Source: Planctomycetota bacterium (GTDB lineage Bacteria; Planctomycetota; Planctomycetia; Gemmatales; HRBIN36). From it: a DNA stretch of 64,000 bases. This document shows positions 1 through 7,199 of this stretch, in pieces. The stretch covers positions 62,001-126,000 of the forward strand of contig JACTMY010000009.1 of assembly GCA_014584395.1 (NCBI GenBank), read 5' to 3'. Numbering within the stretch: the first letter of the stretch is position 1; every line of letters begins with the position of its first letter. The notes beneath the pieces were generated by a model that made no database searches, was not told where the DNA came from, and worked only from the letters and a program-made list of their open reading frames with translations. Both the position numbers and the translations under genes were made by a program.

Positions 1-183
1 AACACGACGCGTGGACACCGCCCAAGGCTGGATGCGCCGAATGGCCGATGGGGCGCGGGGGAGAAGCGCGGTATGTGCCTCGCCTTGAGCGATGCACCGC
101 TGTGTGGCGGAATGCGGAGAACTGGTAGTAGCTTCACGAAAGGCAGGGTCCGGCCGGCGGCACACTGGCCCATAGCCAGGTCT

Positions 184-549
184 TTAGCCGTAATCGGACT
201 GCCCGTTGGCATTGGCCGTGCCCGCGCTGCTTGGAAGGATACTCGATGTCGATGGAGCGGCCAGAATCTGCTGGTAACAGAGAAGCAACCGCTCGACTTG
301 GCCGCACAGTGCTTCCAGGTTCCGGACTTCGTGGAGGGCGAAGTCAATGTGGTCGGGATGCCATTGTCTCTCGGCTGCTCGATTGAACAGCCGCGAACCA
401 TCGACGAAGAGGGGGAGTACGTCGCTTGAGAACTGCTCGAAGCTCTCCTGTACCCTTCCCATAAGCTCAAGGCGGAGATGCATGCACTGCCGTAGCAGGA
501 TGAGGGGCGACTTCTCGTCAGTGGTATCCAGGTCAACGATCTGGGTCAT
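184..549 (-). CDS. Hypothetical small protein of mobile element
   Basis: An open frame of 121 residues starting at the methionine of MTQIVDL. A longer frame continues upstream to 606, but its extra 19 residues look untranslated (Cys- and Phe-rich, no conserved look). The protein is mostly helical and charged, with no signal peptide, membrane segment or recognisable motif. It is the last visible gene of a leftward run of small genes on the element (5259 down to 184). I do not recognise the family. No good Shine-Dalgarno precedes the chosen start, so the start is uncertain. An opposite-strand frame at 73-429 has no coding character and is taken as a shadow. Confidence 0.5.
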   Translation of the reverse strand: MTQIVDLDTTDEKSPLILLRQCMHLRLELMGRVQESFEQFSSDVLPLFVDGSRLFNRAAERQWHPDHIDFALHEVRNLEALCGQVERLLLCYQQILAAPSTSSILPSSAGTANANGQSDYG

Positions 550-652
550 GGTCGAGGAGTAGCATACCCCGAAGCAGAAAGCACGCAGTTTCTGGGGCCA
601 TGCCACCTCGACCTATCTAGGGGATGCGTTCGGCCAACGGCGGCGGCTCAGG

Positions 653-994
653 TCAGAGTTGTTCCGCCTCCTCGTTGTCGTCTCGCGACATGGGCAGATG
701 TACCTGGATGGTGGTGTCTTCTGGGACTGGGTCGCGACTGAGCAGATACCCCACGCGGTTCACGAAGTGCAAGCCGCTGATGAGATACATGTCGCCGTCA
801 TCGCCATCCACCAATGTCCAGATCCGCGCCGCTGGCTGGCGTTTGATGAACTCGAATTCTTCCCCATAAGTCTCGAACAGGCAGCCGCCGGAATCGCCGA
901 TGGCCCAGCCAGCGGACGAGTTGATGTGGTTCGGGACGAGTGTGAAGCGGTCGTCAAACTCGTCTTCGGTCAGCTCGATGAGGGTGGCGTTCAT
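653..994 (-). CDS. Conserved plasmid-type hypothetical protein, RBS separated by IS insertion
   Basis: A 113-residue acidic protein starting MNATLIELTEDEFDDRF. It resembles small soluble proteins carried in accessory operons of plasmids; no catalytic motif is visible and the function is unknown. Its ATG (994-992) lies only 6 bases from the left end of the insertion sequence (1001). Removing the insertion and one 5-bp target copy rejoins a GGAAGG ribosome binding site (now at about 2495-2500) to this ATG with 5-nt spacing, and recreates an ATGA overlap with the gene now at 2667. In the present arrangement there is no Shine-Dalgarno upstream, so the gene is intact in sequence but probably poorly translated. 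Confidence 0.7.
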   Translation of the reverse strand: MNATLIELTEDEFDDRFTLVPNHINSSAGWAIGDSGGCLFETYGEEFEFIKRQPAARIWTLVDGDDGDMYLISGLHFVNRVGYLLSRDPVPEDTTIQVHLPMSRDDNEEAEQL

Positions 995-995
995 G

Positions 996-1000
996 AGCGC
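996..1000. repeat. Target site duplication, left copy (AGCGC)
   Basis: AGCGC directly abuts the left inverted repeat of the insertion sequence; the identical 5-mer occurs at 2490-2494 immediately after the right inverted repeat. This is the expected product of a recent transposition and fixes both ends of the element to the base. Confidence 0.85.
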
Positions 1001-1082
1001 TGCGAACCGACAGCGCATCGCTAACCTTTTTCCGACAGCGCATCGCTTACTATTTGTCGTCTCGAACCGACAGCGCATCGCT
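1001..1082 (+). repeat. Left IS end with three direct repeats of the terminal core
   Basis: The 16-mer CCGACAGCGCATCGCT occurs at 1007-1022, 1032-1047 and 1067-1082, 25 and 35 bp apart. The outermost copy is part of the terminal inverted repeat. Repeated terminal motifs are the usual layout of multiple transposase binding sites. Confidence 0.8.
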
Positions 1083-1198
1083 TACTCTCGTGCGCGACCG
1101 ATTCTTCCTCTTGGATTCTGGGGTGCCGCTTCAGGCCTACTTTCGGTGTAAAACGACCTCCGCGGGCAACCGCCAGCGGCCGCCACGCGGAGGTTTCC

Positions 1199-2386
1199 AT
1201 GAACGACGAACTGGCTGCTCGTCATCGAGCTATTACCCTGCGCCTTGCGGGTCGTACCATCAAGGCCATCTGCGCCGCGGTCGGCCGTTCCAAGGTCTGG
1301 TTCCACAAGTGGTGGGCCCGATACCTGGTGGCAGGCCCCTCGGGGCTTTACGACCTGACCCGGTCCAACCACCACATCGCCCAGCGCATCTCGCCTGAGT
1401 TGGAGAGGACCATCCTTTCCGTCCGGCGGCGCCTCCAGGCGCACGCGTCGCCGGCCACACGCTACAGCCTGATCGGGGCCACGGCCATCCTGGCCGAACT
1501 CAAGGCTCTCGACACCCACCCGCTACCCAACCCGCGCACCATCGAACGCGTCCTGGAGCGCAACGGCTTCACCGCACCGCGGGTCCGCCTTGTCCCGCTG
1601 CTGCCTCGCCAGGAGTGGCCCGGACCTCAGGCCCGGGCCTCCAACGAACTGCACGAGGTCGATCTGGTCGGGCCAGTCTACCTCAAGGGCCGCGGCCACC
1701 GCTACTACATCTGGGTCGGCAAGGACGCCTTCGACGGGGCTGTCTGCCTGCGTCTGGCCGATTCCCGCAAGATGGACGAGGTCCTCTGGTTCCTCGGCGA
1801 GTGCTGGAAGGACCTGGGCCGGCCCGAGCAGGTCCAGTTCGACAACGCCCGCGAACTTTGCGGCTGGGGGCAGTCGGCCCGGGCCTTGTCGCGGGTGATC
1901 CGGTTGTGCCTGCGCCAGGGCGTCGGCCCCGTGTTCATCCCCGAAGGGGAGCCGCAGTTCAACGGCAGCGTGGAGAACTTCAACGGCTGGTTCCAGCCGC
2001 GGCTGTTCGATCACCGCTTCACGCGGCCGGGAGACCTGCGGCGGGAACTGGCACGGCTGCAGGAGGCGGTCAACACGCAGCATGTCCACCCGCGCCTCGG
2101 AGGCCAGACGCCGGCGCAACACCGGCGAGGCCTGCGACTGCAGAAGCTGCCGGCGAGCTTCGTGGTGCCGACGGAGCGGCAACCGGTGGCCGAGGGGCGC
2201 GTGACGTTCATCCGGCGCGTGCGTGCGGCCGGGACGGTCACTGTGCGGAGCCAAGCATTTCGGGTGGGCAAGCGGCATCGGGGCCTCTACCTGCGGCTGG
2301 TGGTGGACACCAGGCGTGGGTGGCTGACGGCGTACCTCAACGGCCGCGTGCTGAAGCGCTGGCCGTACAAACTGTTGAACGACTAA
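1199..2386 (+). CDS. DDE transposase (integrase core, IS481-like)
   Basis: 395 residues, preceded by a GGAGG site 5 nt upstream of the ATG. Residues about 5-60 form a helix-turn-helix DNA-binding region (RHRAITLRLAGRTIKAICAA). A winged second DNA-binding part and then an integrase-core (rve, RNase H-like) domain follow. Candidate catalytic triad: D in HEVDLVGP, D in QFDNARE and E in FNGSVENFNGWF. The C-terminal approximately 80 residues are basic, typical of this family. It acts on the 22-bp inverted repeats flanking it. It is full length with no frameshift, and the target duplication is perfect, so the copy is probably active or recently active. Transcription is opposite to the operon it interrupts. 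Confidence 0.9.
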   Translation: MNDELAARHRAITLRLAGRTIKAICAAVGRSKVWFHKWWARYLVAGPSGLYDLTRSNHHIAQRISPELERTILSVRRRLQAHASPATRYSLIGATAILAELKALDTHPLPNPRTIERVLERNGFTAPRVRLVPLLPRQEWPGPQARASNELHEVDLVGPVYLKGRGHRYYIWVGKDAFDGAVCLRLADSRKMDEVLWFLGECWKDLGRPEQVQFDNARELCGWGQSARALSRVIRLCLRQGVGPVFIPEGEPQFNGSVENFNGWFQPRLFDHRFTRPGDLRRELARLQEAVNTQHVHPRLGGQTPAQHRRGLRLQKLPASFVVPTERQPVAEGRVTFIRRVRAAGTVTVRSQAFRVGKRHRGLYLRLVVDTRRGWLTAYLNGRVLKRWPYKLLND

Positions 2387-2667
2387 CCAACACCTAACCA
2401 CGCGGCTGCTGTCGGTTCCCGCAGACATTGAGAGCGGTAGTAAGGTGGCGGTCGAACGCTCAGAGTAAGCGATGCGCTGTCGGTTCGCAAGCGCCTTCCG
2501 GTTTCGGAGTTTTTCTTGCCTGTCCGGTAGGCAGCCGTTAGCGCGGCTTTCACGCCCCAGACACTCACCTCGTGGAAGTCTAGGGAGTCGCTGTTTCTGA
2601 CCTCCAGTGTCGGTATGCCGAGATGCTCCCGGGCTATGGCGGTTAGAATCATGTCGAGGTTGTTCAT
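2383..2667 (-). CDS. DUF6900-like plasmid protein, C-terminus replaced by IS sequence
   Basis: The first 59 residues (MNNLDMILTAIAREHLGI...) match my recollection of the DUF6900 family of small plasmid proteins, with a typical RNSDSLDFHEVSVW core. After residue 59 the frame runs into the insertion sequence (boundary 2489/2490) and continues for 35 IS-encoded residues to a stop at 2383. Reconstructing the pre-insertion sequence gives one more serine and a TGA that overlaps the ATG of the next gene (ATGA, now at 991-994). So the native protein was about 60 residues. The DUF6900 domain itself is probably complete. Function unknown; it starts 2 nt after the methyltransferase stop. Confidence 0.75.
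   Translation of the reverse strand: MNNLDMILTAIAREHLGIPTLEVRNSDSLDFHEVSVWGVKAALTAAYRTGKKNSETGRRLRTDSASLTLSVRPPPYYRSQCLREPTAAAWLGVG
2490..2494. repeat. Target site duplication, right copy (AGCGC)
   Basis: Matches 996-1000 exactly and directly follows the right inverted repeat ending at 2489. Confidence 0.85.
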
Positions 2668-2669
2668 GG

Positions 2670-3443
2670 TTACGCTCCTTTCCTGGTGGTGTGGGGCTTC
2701 TCGAAGACTGTGCAGGTGTCATGGAGGCCGGGTATGAACGACGAGCGATAGACCTTCCTGGAGCTGCTCGCCCCGTGGCTGAAGCGGATGATGTCGGTGC
2801 AACACTGACGCAACCCGCTCTCGAAGGCAAGCCGTTTCGTGTGGTAGGTGAGGGGGATGAAGCCTTCCTCGCGGTCGTTGTAGTCGCCCATAAGCACGGC
2901 AAGTTTGCCTCCCGGCTTGAGGGCACGGGCCGAGTTACGAATGAACTGCCGGTAACGCCGCAGGAATTGCTCCAGCGTCGGCGACCGGGATAGGTCTCTT
3001 GGATCGTCGGCATAGAGTTTCATGCGCCAGTAGGCTGGGTGTGCCCAGATGAAGTCGAACACCTCGCTGTCGGCAAAGTGTTCCGGGTCGCATGCGTCGA
3101 ACCCCTTGTGAATGTCGAAGGACAGGCACGGGATGTTCATTTCACGGCAAACGTCGGCGCAAGTGCCCGAACCACTCATCGGGTCGAAGACGATGCCTGG
3201 CCTGAAGTAGGTCAACAGGTCCTTGATAAGATTGCCGCCACAGTTGCCGGGGTAGCCACGGTCGCCGTAGTCGCCTTCACGATGGTGGTGGTATAGACTG
3301 GTAAGCCCCGGGACGGGATTCGCGTTTTTTGGAGCCAGTGGCAGCCTCGCGTAAACGGGCCGGTCACACGCCTCCTTCCTCGTTGCGTCCCGTTTCATGC
3401 GGGCGGCGAAAAACGGATTGGCGGTGTAGGTGGCTTGGGTCAT
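2670..3443 (-). CDS. Orphan DNA methyltransferase-like protein
   Basis: 257 residues. A SAM-binding motif I is clear (FDPMSGSGTCADV, about residues 86-98), followed by an acidic beta-2 end (FDIHKGFD). The motif IV position reads HPAYW (about residues 135-139) where DNA amino-methyltransferases have (D/N/S)PP(Y/F/W). Such HPPY/HPAY variants occur in mobile-element enzymes, but the second proline is replaced by alanine here, so activity and target are uncertain. The 'ALKPGGKLAVLMGDYND' segment matches the beta-6/7 region of class I methyltransferases. No restriction enzyme is next to it, so it is likely an orphan modifier or anti-restriction function of the element. The ATG overlaps the previous stop (ATGA), with GGAG 6 nt upstream. 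Confidence 0.75.
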   Translation of the reverse strand: MTQATYTANPFFAARMKRDATRKEACDRPVYARLPLAPKNANPVPGLTSLYHHHREGDYGDRGYPGNCGGNLIKDLLTYFRPGIVFDPMSGSGTCADVCREMNIPCLSFDIHKGFDACDPEHFADSEVFDFIWAHPAYWRMKLYADDPRDLSRSPTLEQFLRRYRQFIRNSARALKPGGKLAVLMGDYNDREEGFIPLTYHTKRLAFESGLRQCCTDIIRFSHGASSSRKVYRSSFIPGLHDTCTVFEKPHTTRKGA

Positions 3444-3658
3444 GGGTGTCTCCTTTCGTCATGTTGGTCATCGTTGAGTTCGCTGATGTAGTGGCGGCAT
3501 GCCTGGGCAAGGGCGATATGGAAGTCCTGGCCCGTGAAATCGCACCAGTGCTGGGCATCGGTGAGAAGATCGATGAGGTTAGTAAAAGTGTCGTCGGTGG
3601 AGTACGCGGACAACGCTTTACCGCAGCGTTTGGCACGTATTTGGTTGGTCTGGCTCAT
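3440..3658 (-). CDS. Hypothetical small protein, operon member
   Basis: 72 residues, soluble, rich in Asp, His and Gln, no known motif. It starts inside an ATGA overlap with the upstream gene (3655-3658) and ends in an ATGA overlap with the methyltransferase start (3440-3443), so the three genes are translationally coupled. Function unknown. Confidence 0.65.
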   Translation of the reverse strand: MSQTNQIRAKRCGKALSAYSTDDTFTNLIDLLTDAQHWCDFTGQDFHIALAQACRHYISELNDDQHDERRHP

Positions 3659-4011
3659 ACAGCACCTCGCATCGCCAGATAGCCGTCATAGGCTTGCCAG
3701 GTGAAGTCCCCGGCATTGACGATTACGACACCGGCGTCACCGGGGCTGTGGTAGGCGAGCATGGATGGCAACTTCAGGTCGGACAGGCGGAGGTTGCACG
3801 ACCTGATACCCAGGCTCAGGTTTCCGGGAATGTGGTTGTGGCAGATGCCGACAAAGCGGGCTGCGGCGTAAGGAGCATCCCAAAGGCGGTCAGCCATTCG
3901 GTAGCGTAGTTCGTCAATCCATTCAGGCACGTGGCTACCGTGCCAGTGGAGATAGACGACCGGAGAAACCTGGACCTTGTCGAAGAATATGACGCTTGCA
4001 CGATCCCCCAT
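3655..4011 (-). CDS. Hypothetical plasmid-type protein
   Basis: 118 residues from MGDRASVIF. The start at 4011 is preferred over an upstream ATG at 4041 because it lies 1 nt after the stop of the preceding gene (TGA-C-ATG) and has an AGAGG site in front. The sequence includes a VYLHWHGSHVPEW segment and a NHIPGNLSLGI segment; it is soluble and without a known catalytic motif. It is the kind of conserved protein found in accessory operons of broad-host-range plasmids. Function unknown. Confidence 0.65.
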   Translation of the reverse strand: MGDRASVIFFDKVQVSPVVYLHWHGSHVPEWIDELRYRMADRLWDAPYAAARFVGICHNHIPGNLSLGIRSCNLRLSDLKLPSMLAYHSPGDAGVVIVNAGDFTWQAYDGYLAMRGAV

Positions 4012-4012
4012 G

Positions 4013-4270
4013 TCACGCCTCTTGGTCTTGCCAGTTGGCAATGGCCTCGCGGAGGTGGGGTTCGTACCGGTCTCCTCGCCATGAGTTGCTGCCGAAGGCG
4101 ATGTCGCCCTTGGACAGCTTGGCGATGTCCAAGACCGCGACGTGGTATTCCTCCTCGAAGACGATACCGACCATGCGGCCTTCGTCGGGGTCCTGGAAGA
4201 GCAGGACGTTGAAGGGTGCCCCGGCGATGCCGTTGCGGTGATGCTGGATATTCTCGATGGTTAGCTTCAT
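4013..4270 (-). CDS. Hypothetical small plasmid-type protein
   Basis: 85 residues starting MKLTIENIQHHRNGIAGAPF. Beta-rich N-terminal half (FNVLLFQDPDEGRMVGIVF) and a helical C-terminus. An AAGGAG site precedes the ATG. It is tightly coupled to the next gene (1-nt gap). No known family beyond a resemblance to conserved plasmid proteins; function unknown. Confidence 0.65.
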   Translation of the reverse strand: MKLTIENIQHHRNGIAGAPFNVLLFQDPDEGRMVGIVFEEEYHVAVLDIAKLSKGDIAFGSNSWRGDRYEPHLREAIANWQDQEA

Positions 4271-4291
4271 GCTGTGTTCTCCTTCCGTGGT

Positions 4292-4831
4292 TCAGTTGTG
4301 GTAATCGACGATTACGAGCCACTTCCGCCCAATGGCATCCGGGGTGAGCGGCTCATCATCAAGGTCCAGGTACTGGCAGTGGCCTTCGCCGCACACAATC
4401 GCCTCGCCGTGGTGGACACTGAGCAGTTCGTCGTACAGTTCCGCGGTCAGCGGCATGGCATCATCGTCATGGCCGTATTCACTGGCGTCGCGCCGCGTAT
4501 AGGGACTGGCGCCAGCGCCGCCATTGGCTTGCCAGATGGCGTCTAGTTGTTCGCGGTGCTTTTCAGCAAGGGAGTGCGGCCACCAGTTAGTGGCCAACTC
4601 GGGAAAACGGTCCGTCATGGCCTTACGGTAGGTTTCGCCCATCTGGGTTTCGGCAAGCAGGCCGCTCCAGCGGCCACCGATGACAAACCAGTCGGAGATA
4701 GGAACCCAGAATCGTCCGCCTTCGCCGCAGAATGTGGCATCGCTGGCCAGTGCCTCGAAGACCGCGCTCCGGGCTTCTTCGGACGTGGCTGCTTGGGTAA
4801 GCGACACGGTGACGAGCATCAGGTAGTGCAT
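4292..4831 (-). CDS. Hypothetical plasmid-type protein
   Basis: 179 residues starting MHYLMLVTVSLTQAATSEEA. This start is chosen over an upstream ATG at 4927 because a GGAGG site lies 6 nt in front of it and the 51-aa gene upstream ends 11 nt before it. Features include a FWVPISDWFVIGGRWSG motif and a YGHDDDAMPL motif. No membrane segment. Its tail, WLVIVDYHN, is close to the next gene's start. I recognise it only as a conserved accessory-operon protein; function unknown. Confidence 0.65.
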   Translation of the reverse strand: MHYLMLVTVSLTQAATSEEARSAVFEALASDATFCGEGGRFWVPISDWFVIGGRWSGLLAETQMGETYRKAMTDRFPELATNWWPHSLAEKHREQLDAIWQANGGAGASPYTRRDASEYGHDDDAMPLTAELYDELLSVHHGEAIVCGEGHCQYLDLDDEPLTPDAIGRKWLVIVDYHN

Positions 4832-4842
4832 GGCTGCCTCCA

Positions 4843-4998
4843 CTATTCGATATTGTGAAGCTGGTAGCGGAGTTCCTGGAATTCGCGTTCCAGGTCGTCC
4901 TGATGCGTATCGAAGTCCGGGTCGCAACCGGCGGAGAGTTCCTGTGCAAGTTCGAGCATGCGGGCGTTGATGACAAAACGGTCGAGTGGATTGAGCAT
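4843..4998 (-). CDS. Small hypothetical protein (51 aa)
   Basis: A short gene encoding 51 residues starting MLNPLDRFVINARML and ending QLHNIE. Codon use and the helical, acidic composition look genuine, it fits exactly between two operon genes, and its stop is 11 nt before the next ATG. A possible GGAA box precedes the ATG (reading AAAGGAATCACGCC). Function unknown. Confidence 0.55.
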   Translation of the reverse strand: MLNPLDRFVINARMLELAQELSAGCDPDFDTHQDDLEREFQELRYQLHNIE

Positions 4999-5049
4999 GG
5001 CGTGATTCCTTTCGGATGCTGGCGGGGCCGAAGCCCCGCCGGGTTGCGG

Positions 5050-5259
5050 TTATTCCTTGTTCTCGGTGGCGACGCGGAGGGTGATTCGCCCGTCAAGCGG
5101 CACGCATTCGAGCTGGATGTTGAAGCCGTTGCCGTCCTTGTGTTGCCAGGCGGCTCCGATGCGGGTCCAGAAGCCCTTGTCGCCCTTGCCGTCGCGTACC
5201 TGGTAGGCGATGTGCGTAGGTGCCTTGGGGGCGGTTTCGGGTTTCTTGCTGTCAGTCAT
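5050..5259 (-). CDS. Conserved small plasmid-type protein, first gene of leftward operon
   Basis: 69 residues starting MTDSKKPETAPKAPTHIAY. An AAGGAG site 8 nt upstream supports the start at 5259. The protein has a basic, disordered N-terminus and a beta-rich body (GFWTRIGAAWQHKDGNG, then a short repeat ending RVATENKE). It resembles small proteins found on broad-host-range plasmids. It is the promoter-proximal gene of the leftward operon that runs to 184. Function unknown. Confidence 0.65.
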   Translation of the reverse strand: MTDSKKPETAPKAPTHIAYQVRDGKGDKGFWTRIGAAWQHKDGNGFNIQLECVPLDGRITLRVATENKE

Positions 5260-5746
5260 GGTGTTCTCCTTCACTTTGGTTAACAGCCGCGACCATCGCG
5301 GCCTGATGGCACCCAACCAAAGCCGCTTCAGGCCGGGGCGCACGCGCACCGGGCAAGCGAAAGGCCGAAGGCTTCCCCTGGAAAGCGGCCTTGGCAGCTT
5401 GAGCGGACCGGCGGCGGCTTTACTGGTGCCCGTAAGTCAGGCCGTGGGTGCGGGATAAACCGCAAATGAAGAACGCCATGAGGTTAGCGGTACGAGAACG
5501 GTTGTGAGGCCCCCGAACGCCATCCTTACAAAGCGGGCGGCGCTCGCTTGGGCGATTGATAAGGGCGAACTAACGATTGGGTAAGGCCTGAAGGCATCAA
5601 GGACACGCCTTCACGGCGACGCCCTATTGGGTCGTCTTGACGGTCTTGAACAGGCCCCGCCTCGCCAGTTGCAGAAGGTCACCGAATCAGCGAGAGGCGA
5701 GACTGGATGCTGGTTCGCAGGTTCGCCAGGAGTGAGTTGACGACGA
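5260..5746. other. Gene-free stretch, 487 bp
   Basis: Between the leftward small-gene operon and the MNT-HEPN pair. The promoter of the leftward operon should lie at its left end. No convincing -10/-35, hairpin or coding frame was identified. Confidence 0.4.
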
Positions 5747-6040
5747 TCAAACCCGAACGTGGTGCGATTCCACAAGACGACGGAATTCCGGGGAAGCGCG
5801 GTGTAGGTCCACGATGTCAACCCGGAAGGGAAGGTCGGATTCGGCGAATGCCTCCTCCAGGGCGGATAGTTGCGCAAGCGGAAGCGGCTCTGGCGCCCGG
5901 ATGGCGATGTCGAGGTTGGAGTAGCGGTGATAGCAACGGCCGAGTCGTGACCCGAACACCAGGTATTCGGCATCCGGGACAATCCTGGTCAGGATGCCTC
6001 TGACGACCTTGAGTTCCTTGTCACTGACCGCGAGTGCCAC
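5747..6040 (-). CDS. MNT-type nucleotidyltransferase (antitoxin of HEPN-MNT pair)
   Basis: 97 residues. Minimal nucleotidyltransferase with the GSR motif (FGSRLGR, residues 29-35) and the second motif SNLDIAI (41-47). In active MntA-type enzymes the latter reads S-D-x-D; here the first aspartate is Asn42, so adenylylation activity may be reduced or lost, or binding alone may neutralise the toxin. The start overlaps the end of the HEPN gene by 20 nt, as usual for this pair. The family partner transfers AMP to a tyrosine of the HEPN toxin. Confidence 0.8.
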   Translation of the reverse strand: MALAVSDKELKVVRGILTRIVPDAEYLVFGSRLGRCYHRYSNLDIAIRAPEPLPLAQLSALEEAFAESDLPFRVDIVDLHRASPEFRRLVESHHVRV

Positions 6041-6428
6041 AGCGTTTGCTCAGTTCGTCGAGAAGGCCTTGGACATCGGGCAGAAATGCCGCCGCGAGCC
6101 GGTAGGTTTCTTCTGCTGTCTTCTCGTTGTACGTGTGGGACGTGAGATTGCGGCCCTTGAGATAGCCAAACCATGCTTCAACATTGGCAACAATGCCCTG
6201 CCTGCCCGCAACGCGGAAAACCTCCTTGAGGTTGAAGGCATCGACGGCGGTTTCGGTGGCCAGATAGCGCCGGAGGGTCTTCCAGGCAAGCTCGAAGGTG
6301 TATTCAAACCGCTGGATAGTGGCATCGCGCGTGTAAGCGTTCTTCGGCTGGACCAGGGCGTCGCGAAGGGAATCGACGGCCTTTTCAAGGGAATCGAGGT
6401 TGAGAACGGGTGGTTGCGTGTCGTTCAT
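6021..6428 (-). CDS. HEPN-domain toxin / nucleotidyltransferase substrate-binding protein
   Basis: 135 residues, all helical, HI0074/HepT-like. The RNase signature R-x4-6-H is present as RNLTSH (R93-H98), followed by a tyrosine (Y100) in the position modified by the MNT partner. It precedes the MNT gene in one transcript and overlaps it. Likely acts as an RNA-cleaving toxin in element stability or defence. Start at MNDTQPPVL; no strong Shine-Dalgarno seen. Confidence 0.82.
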   Translation of the reverse strand: MNDTQPPVLNLDSLEKAVDSLRDALVQPKNAYTRDATIQRFEYTFELAWKTLRRYLATETAVDAFNLKEVFRVAGRQGIVANVEAWFGYLKGRNLTSHTYNEKTAEETYRLAAAFLPDVQGLLDELSKRCGTRGQ

Positions 6429-6681
6429 GCGGGCGGCCAGGAATGTTCAGGTTCAAGGAATCACTCATACAACGTCCTGCAGCCACTGTCACGCGCTTCT
6501 GTCCTGGCTGAGGCGATGGCTTTACAGGCGCCCGTAGAAGGCCGCAGTTGCGGATAGTTCAATTCAACTGGGGAAGAAGAGGCTCGGGATTGGTAAGGCA
6601 CTCCAGGTCAGCCAAGGCGGGAGCAACTCTTGCCCGGATGAAGGGAGCAAAAGTGAGAGGTCTTGCTGGAGTCGGGCGTGG

Positions 6682-6981
6682 TCAGTGGTCGCGGGCCTGC
6701 CAGGCGTGTGGATCGCGGCTGGTGTGCAGCACGGCGACGACAACGGTCAGGTCTTCAAGCAGCCGGAATACGATCCGATAGGGGAAGCGGTGAATGACGG
6801 CTTGACGATACTGGCCCCTGATGCGGGCAAAGGCGAGGGGATGATGGGCGATTCGCTCCAGAGCTTCTTCGACGTTGGCAACGAAGTCGGCCTCCAGCTG
6901 TAGGTGGCATTGGCGATACCATGTTTTCGCCGCCGCAATATCCTCCTCGGCGACCGCAAGCAGTTCAACCGCCGGGGTCAT
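6682..6981 (-). CDS. RelE/ParE-family toxin
   Basis: 99 residues with the RelE/ParE fold pattern: an N-terminal helix pair (AEEDIAAAKTWYRQ), then beta strands with RQAVIHRFPYRIVFRLLEDLTVVVAVLHTSRDP, a hallmark of the family. ATG overlaps the stop of the upstream antitoxin (ATGA, 6978-6981). Predicted to poison gyrase (ParE) or cleave mRNA on the ribosome (RelE); sequence alone does not decide. Confidence 0.88.
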   Translation of the reverse strand: MTPAVELLAVAEEDIAAAKTWYRQCHLQLEADFVANVEEALERIAHHPLAFARIRGQYRQAVIHRFPYRIVFRLLEDLTVVVAVLHTSRDPHAWQARDH

Positions 6982-7199
6982 TCTTTCAGGAGGCGTTGCT
7001 TGACCTCTGGCCAGGAGGATGCCGTCATCGAACCGGATTCATAAGCGGTCCAGCGGTGATCAAGCTCTTGATGTTCTGCCTGGGTGAGGGGGATATCTGC
7101 CGCATGCTCATGCACGCTGTCCCACAGTTCCTGGGCCAGCGAAACGCGCTCAAGGACGGAAAGATGGGAGTAGTCCAACTGCTTCGGGTCATTGCTCAT
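6978..7199 (-). CDS. Addiction-module antitoxin (TIGR02574-like)
   Basis: 73 residues, acidic and helical, with LSVLERVSLAQELWDSV near the N-terminus and WPEVKQRLLKE at the end; this matches the putative addiction-module component family found upstream of RelE/ParE toxins. First gene of the pair, translationally coupled to the toxin. The upstream region should hold an autoregulated promoter, but no operator palindrome was identified. Confidence 0.85.
   Translation of the reverse strand: MSNDPKQLDYSHLSVLERVSLAQELWDSVHEHAADIPLTQAEHQELDHRWTAYESGSMTASSWPEVKQRLLKE

Larger units (their letters stand above)
1001..2489 (+). mobile_element. Insertion sequence, 1489 bp, IS481-like DDE transposase
   Basis: The ends are defined by 22-bp perfect inverted repeats (1001-1022 and 2468-2489, both starting TGCGAACCGACAG reading inward) and a flanking 5-bp duplication AGCGC. 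It holds one transposase gene (1199-2386). The left end has two further direct copies of the repeat core CCGACAGCGCATCGCT (1032-1047, 1067-1082), and a degenerate 10-bp copy (CTGTCGGTTC, 2409-2418) sits inside the right end. It has inserted exactly between two translationally coupled genes of the leftward operon. Family assignment is from the transposase architecture (helix-turn-helix plus integrase core); I could not search ISfinder. Confidence 0.88.

Noticed and set aside
73-429. 118-aa open frame on the plus strand
   Set aside because: Overlaps the minus-strand gene at 184-549 almost wholly, has no Shine-Dalgarno and a Trp/Arg/Gly composition typical of antisense frames.
1523-3013. 496-aa minus-strand frame across the transposase and IS junction
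   Set aside because: Antisense to the transposase; its Pro/Arg-rich composition is a shadow.
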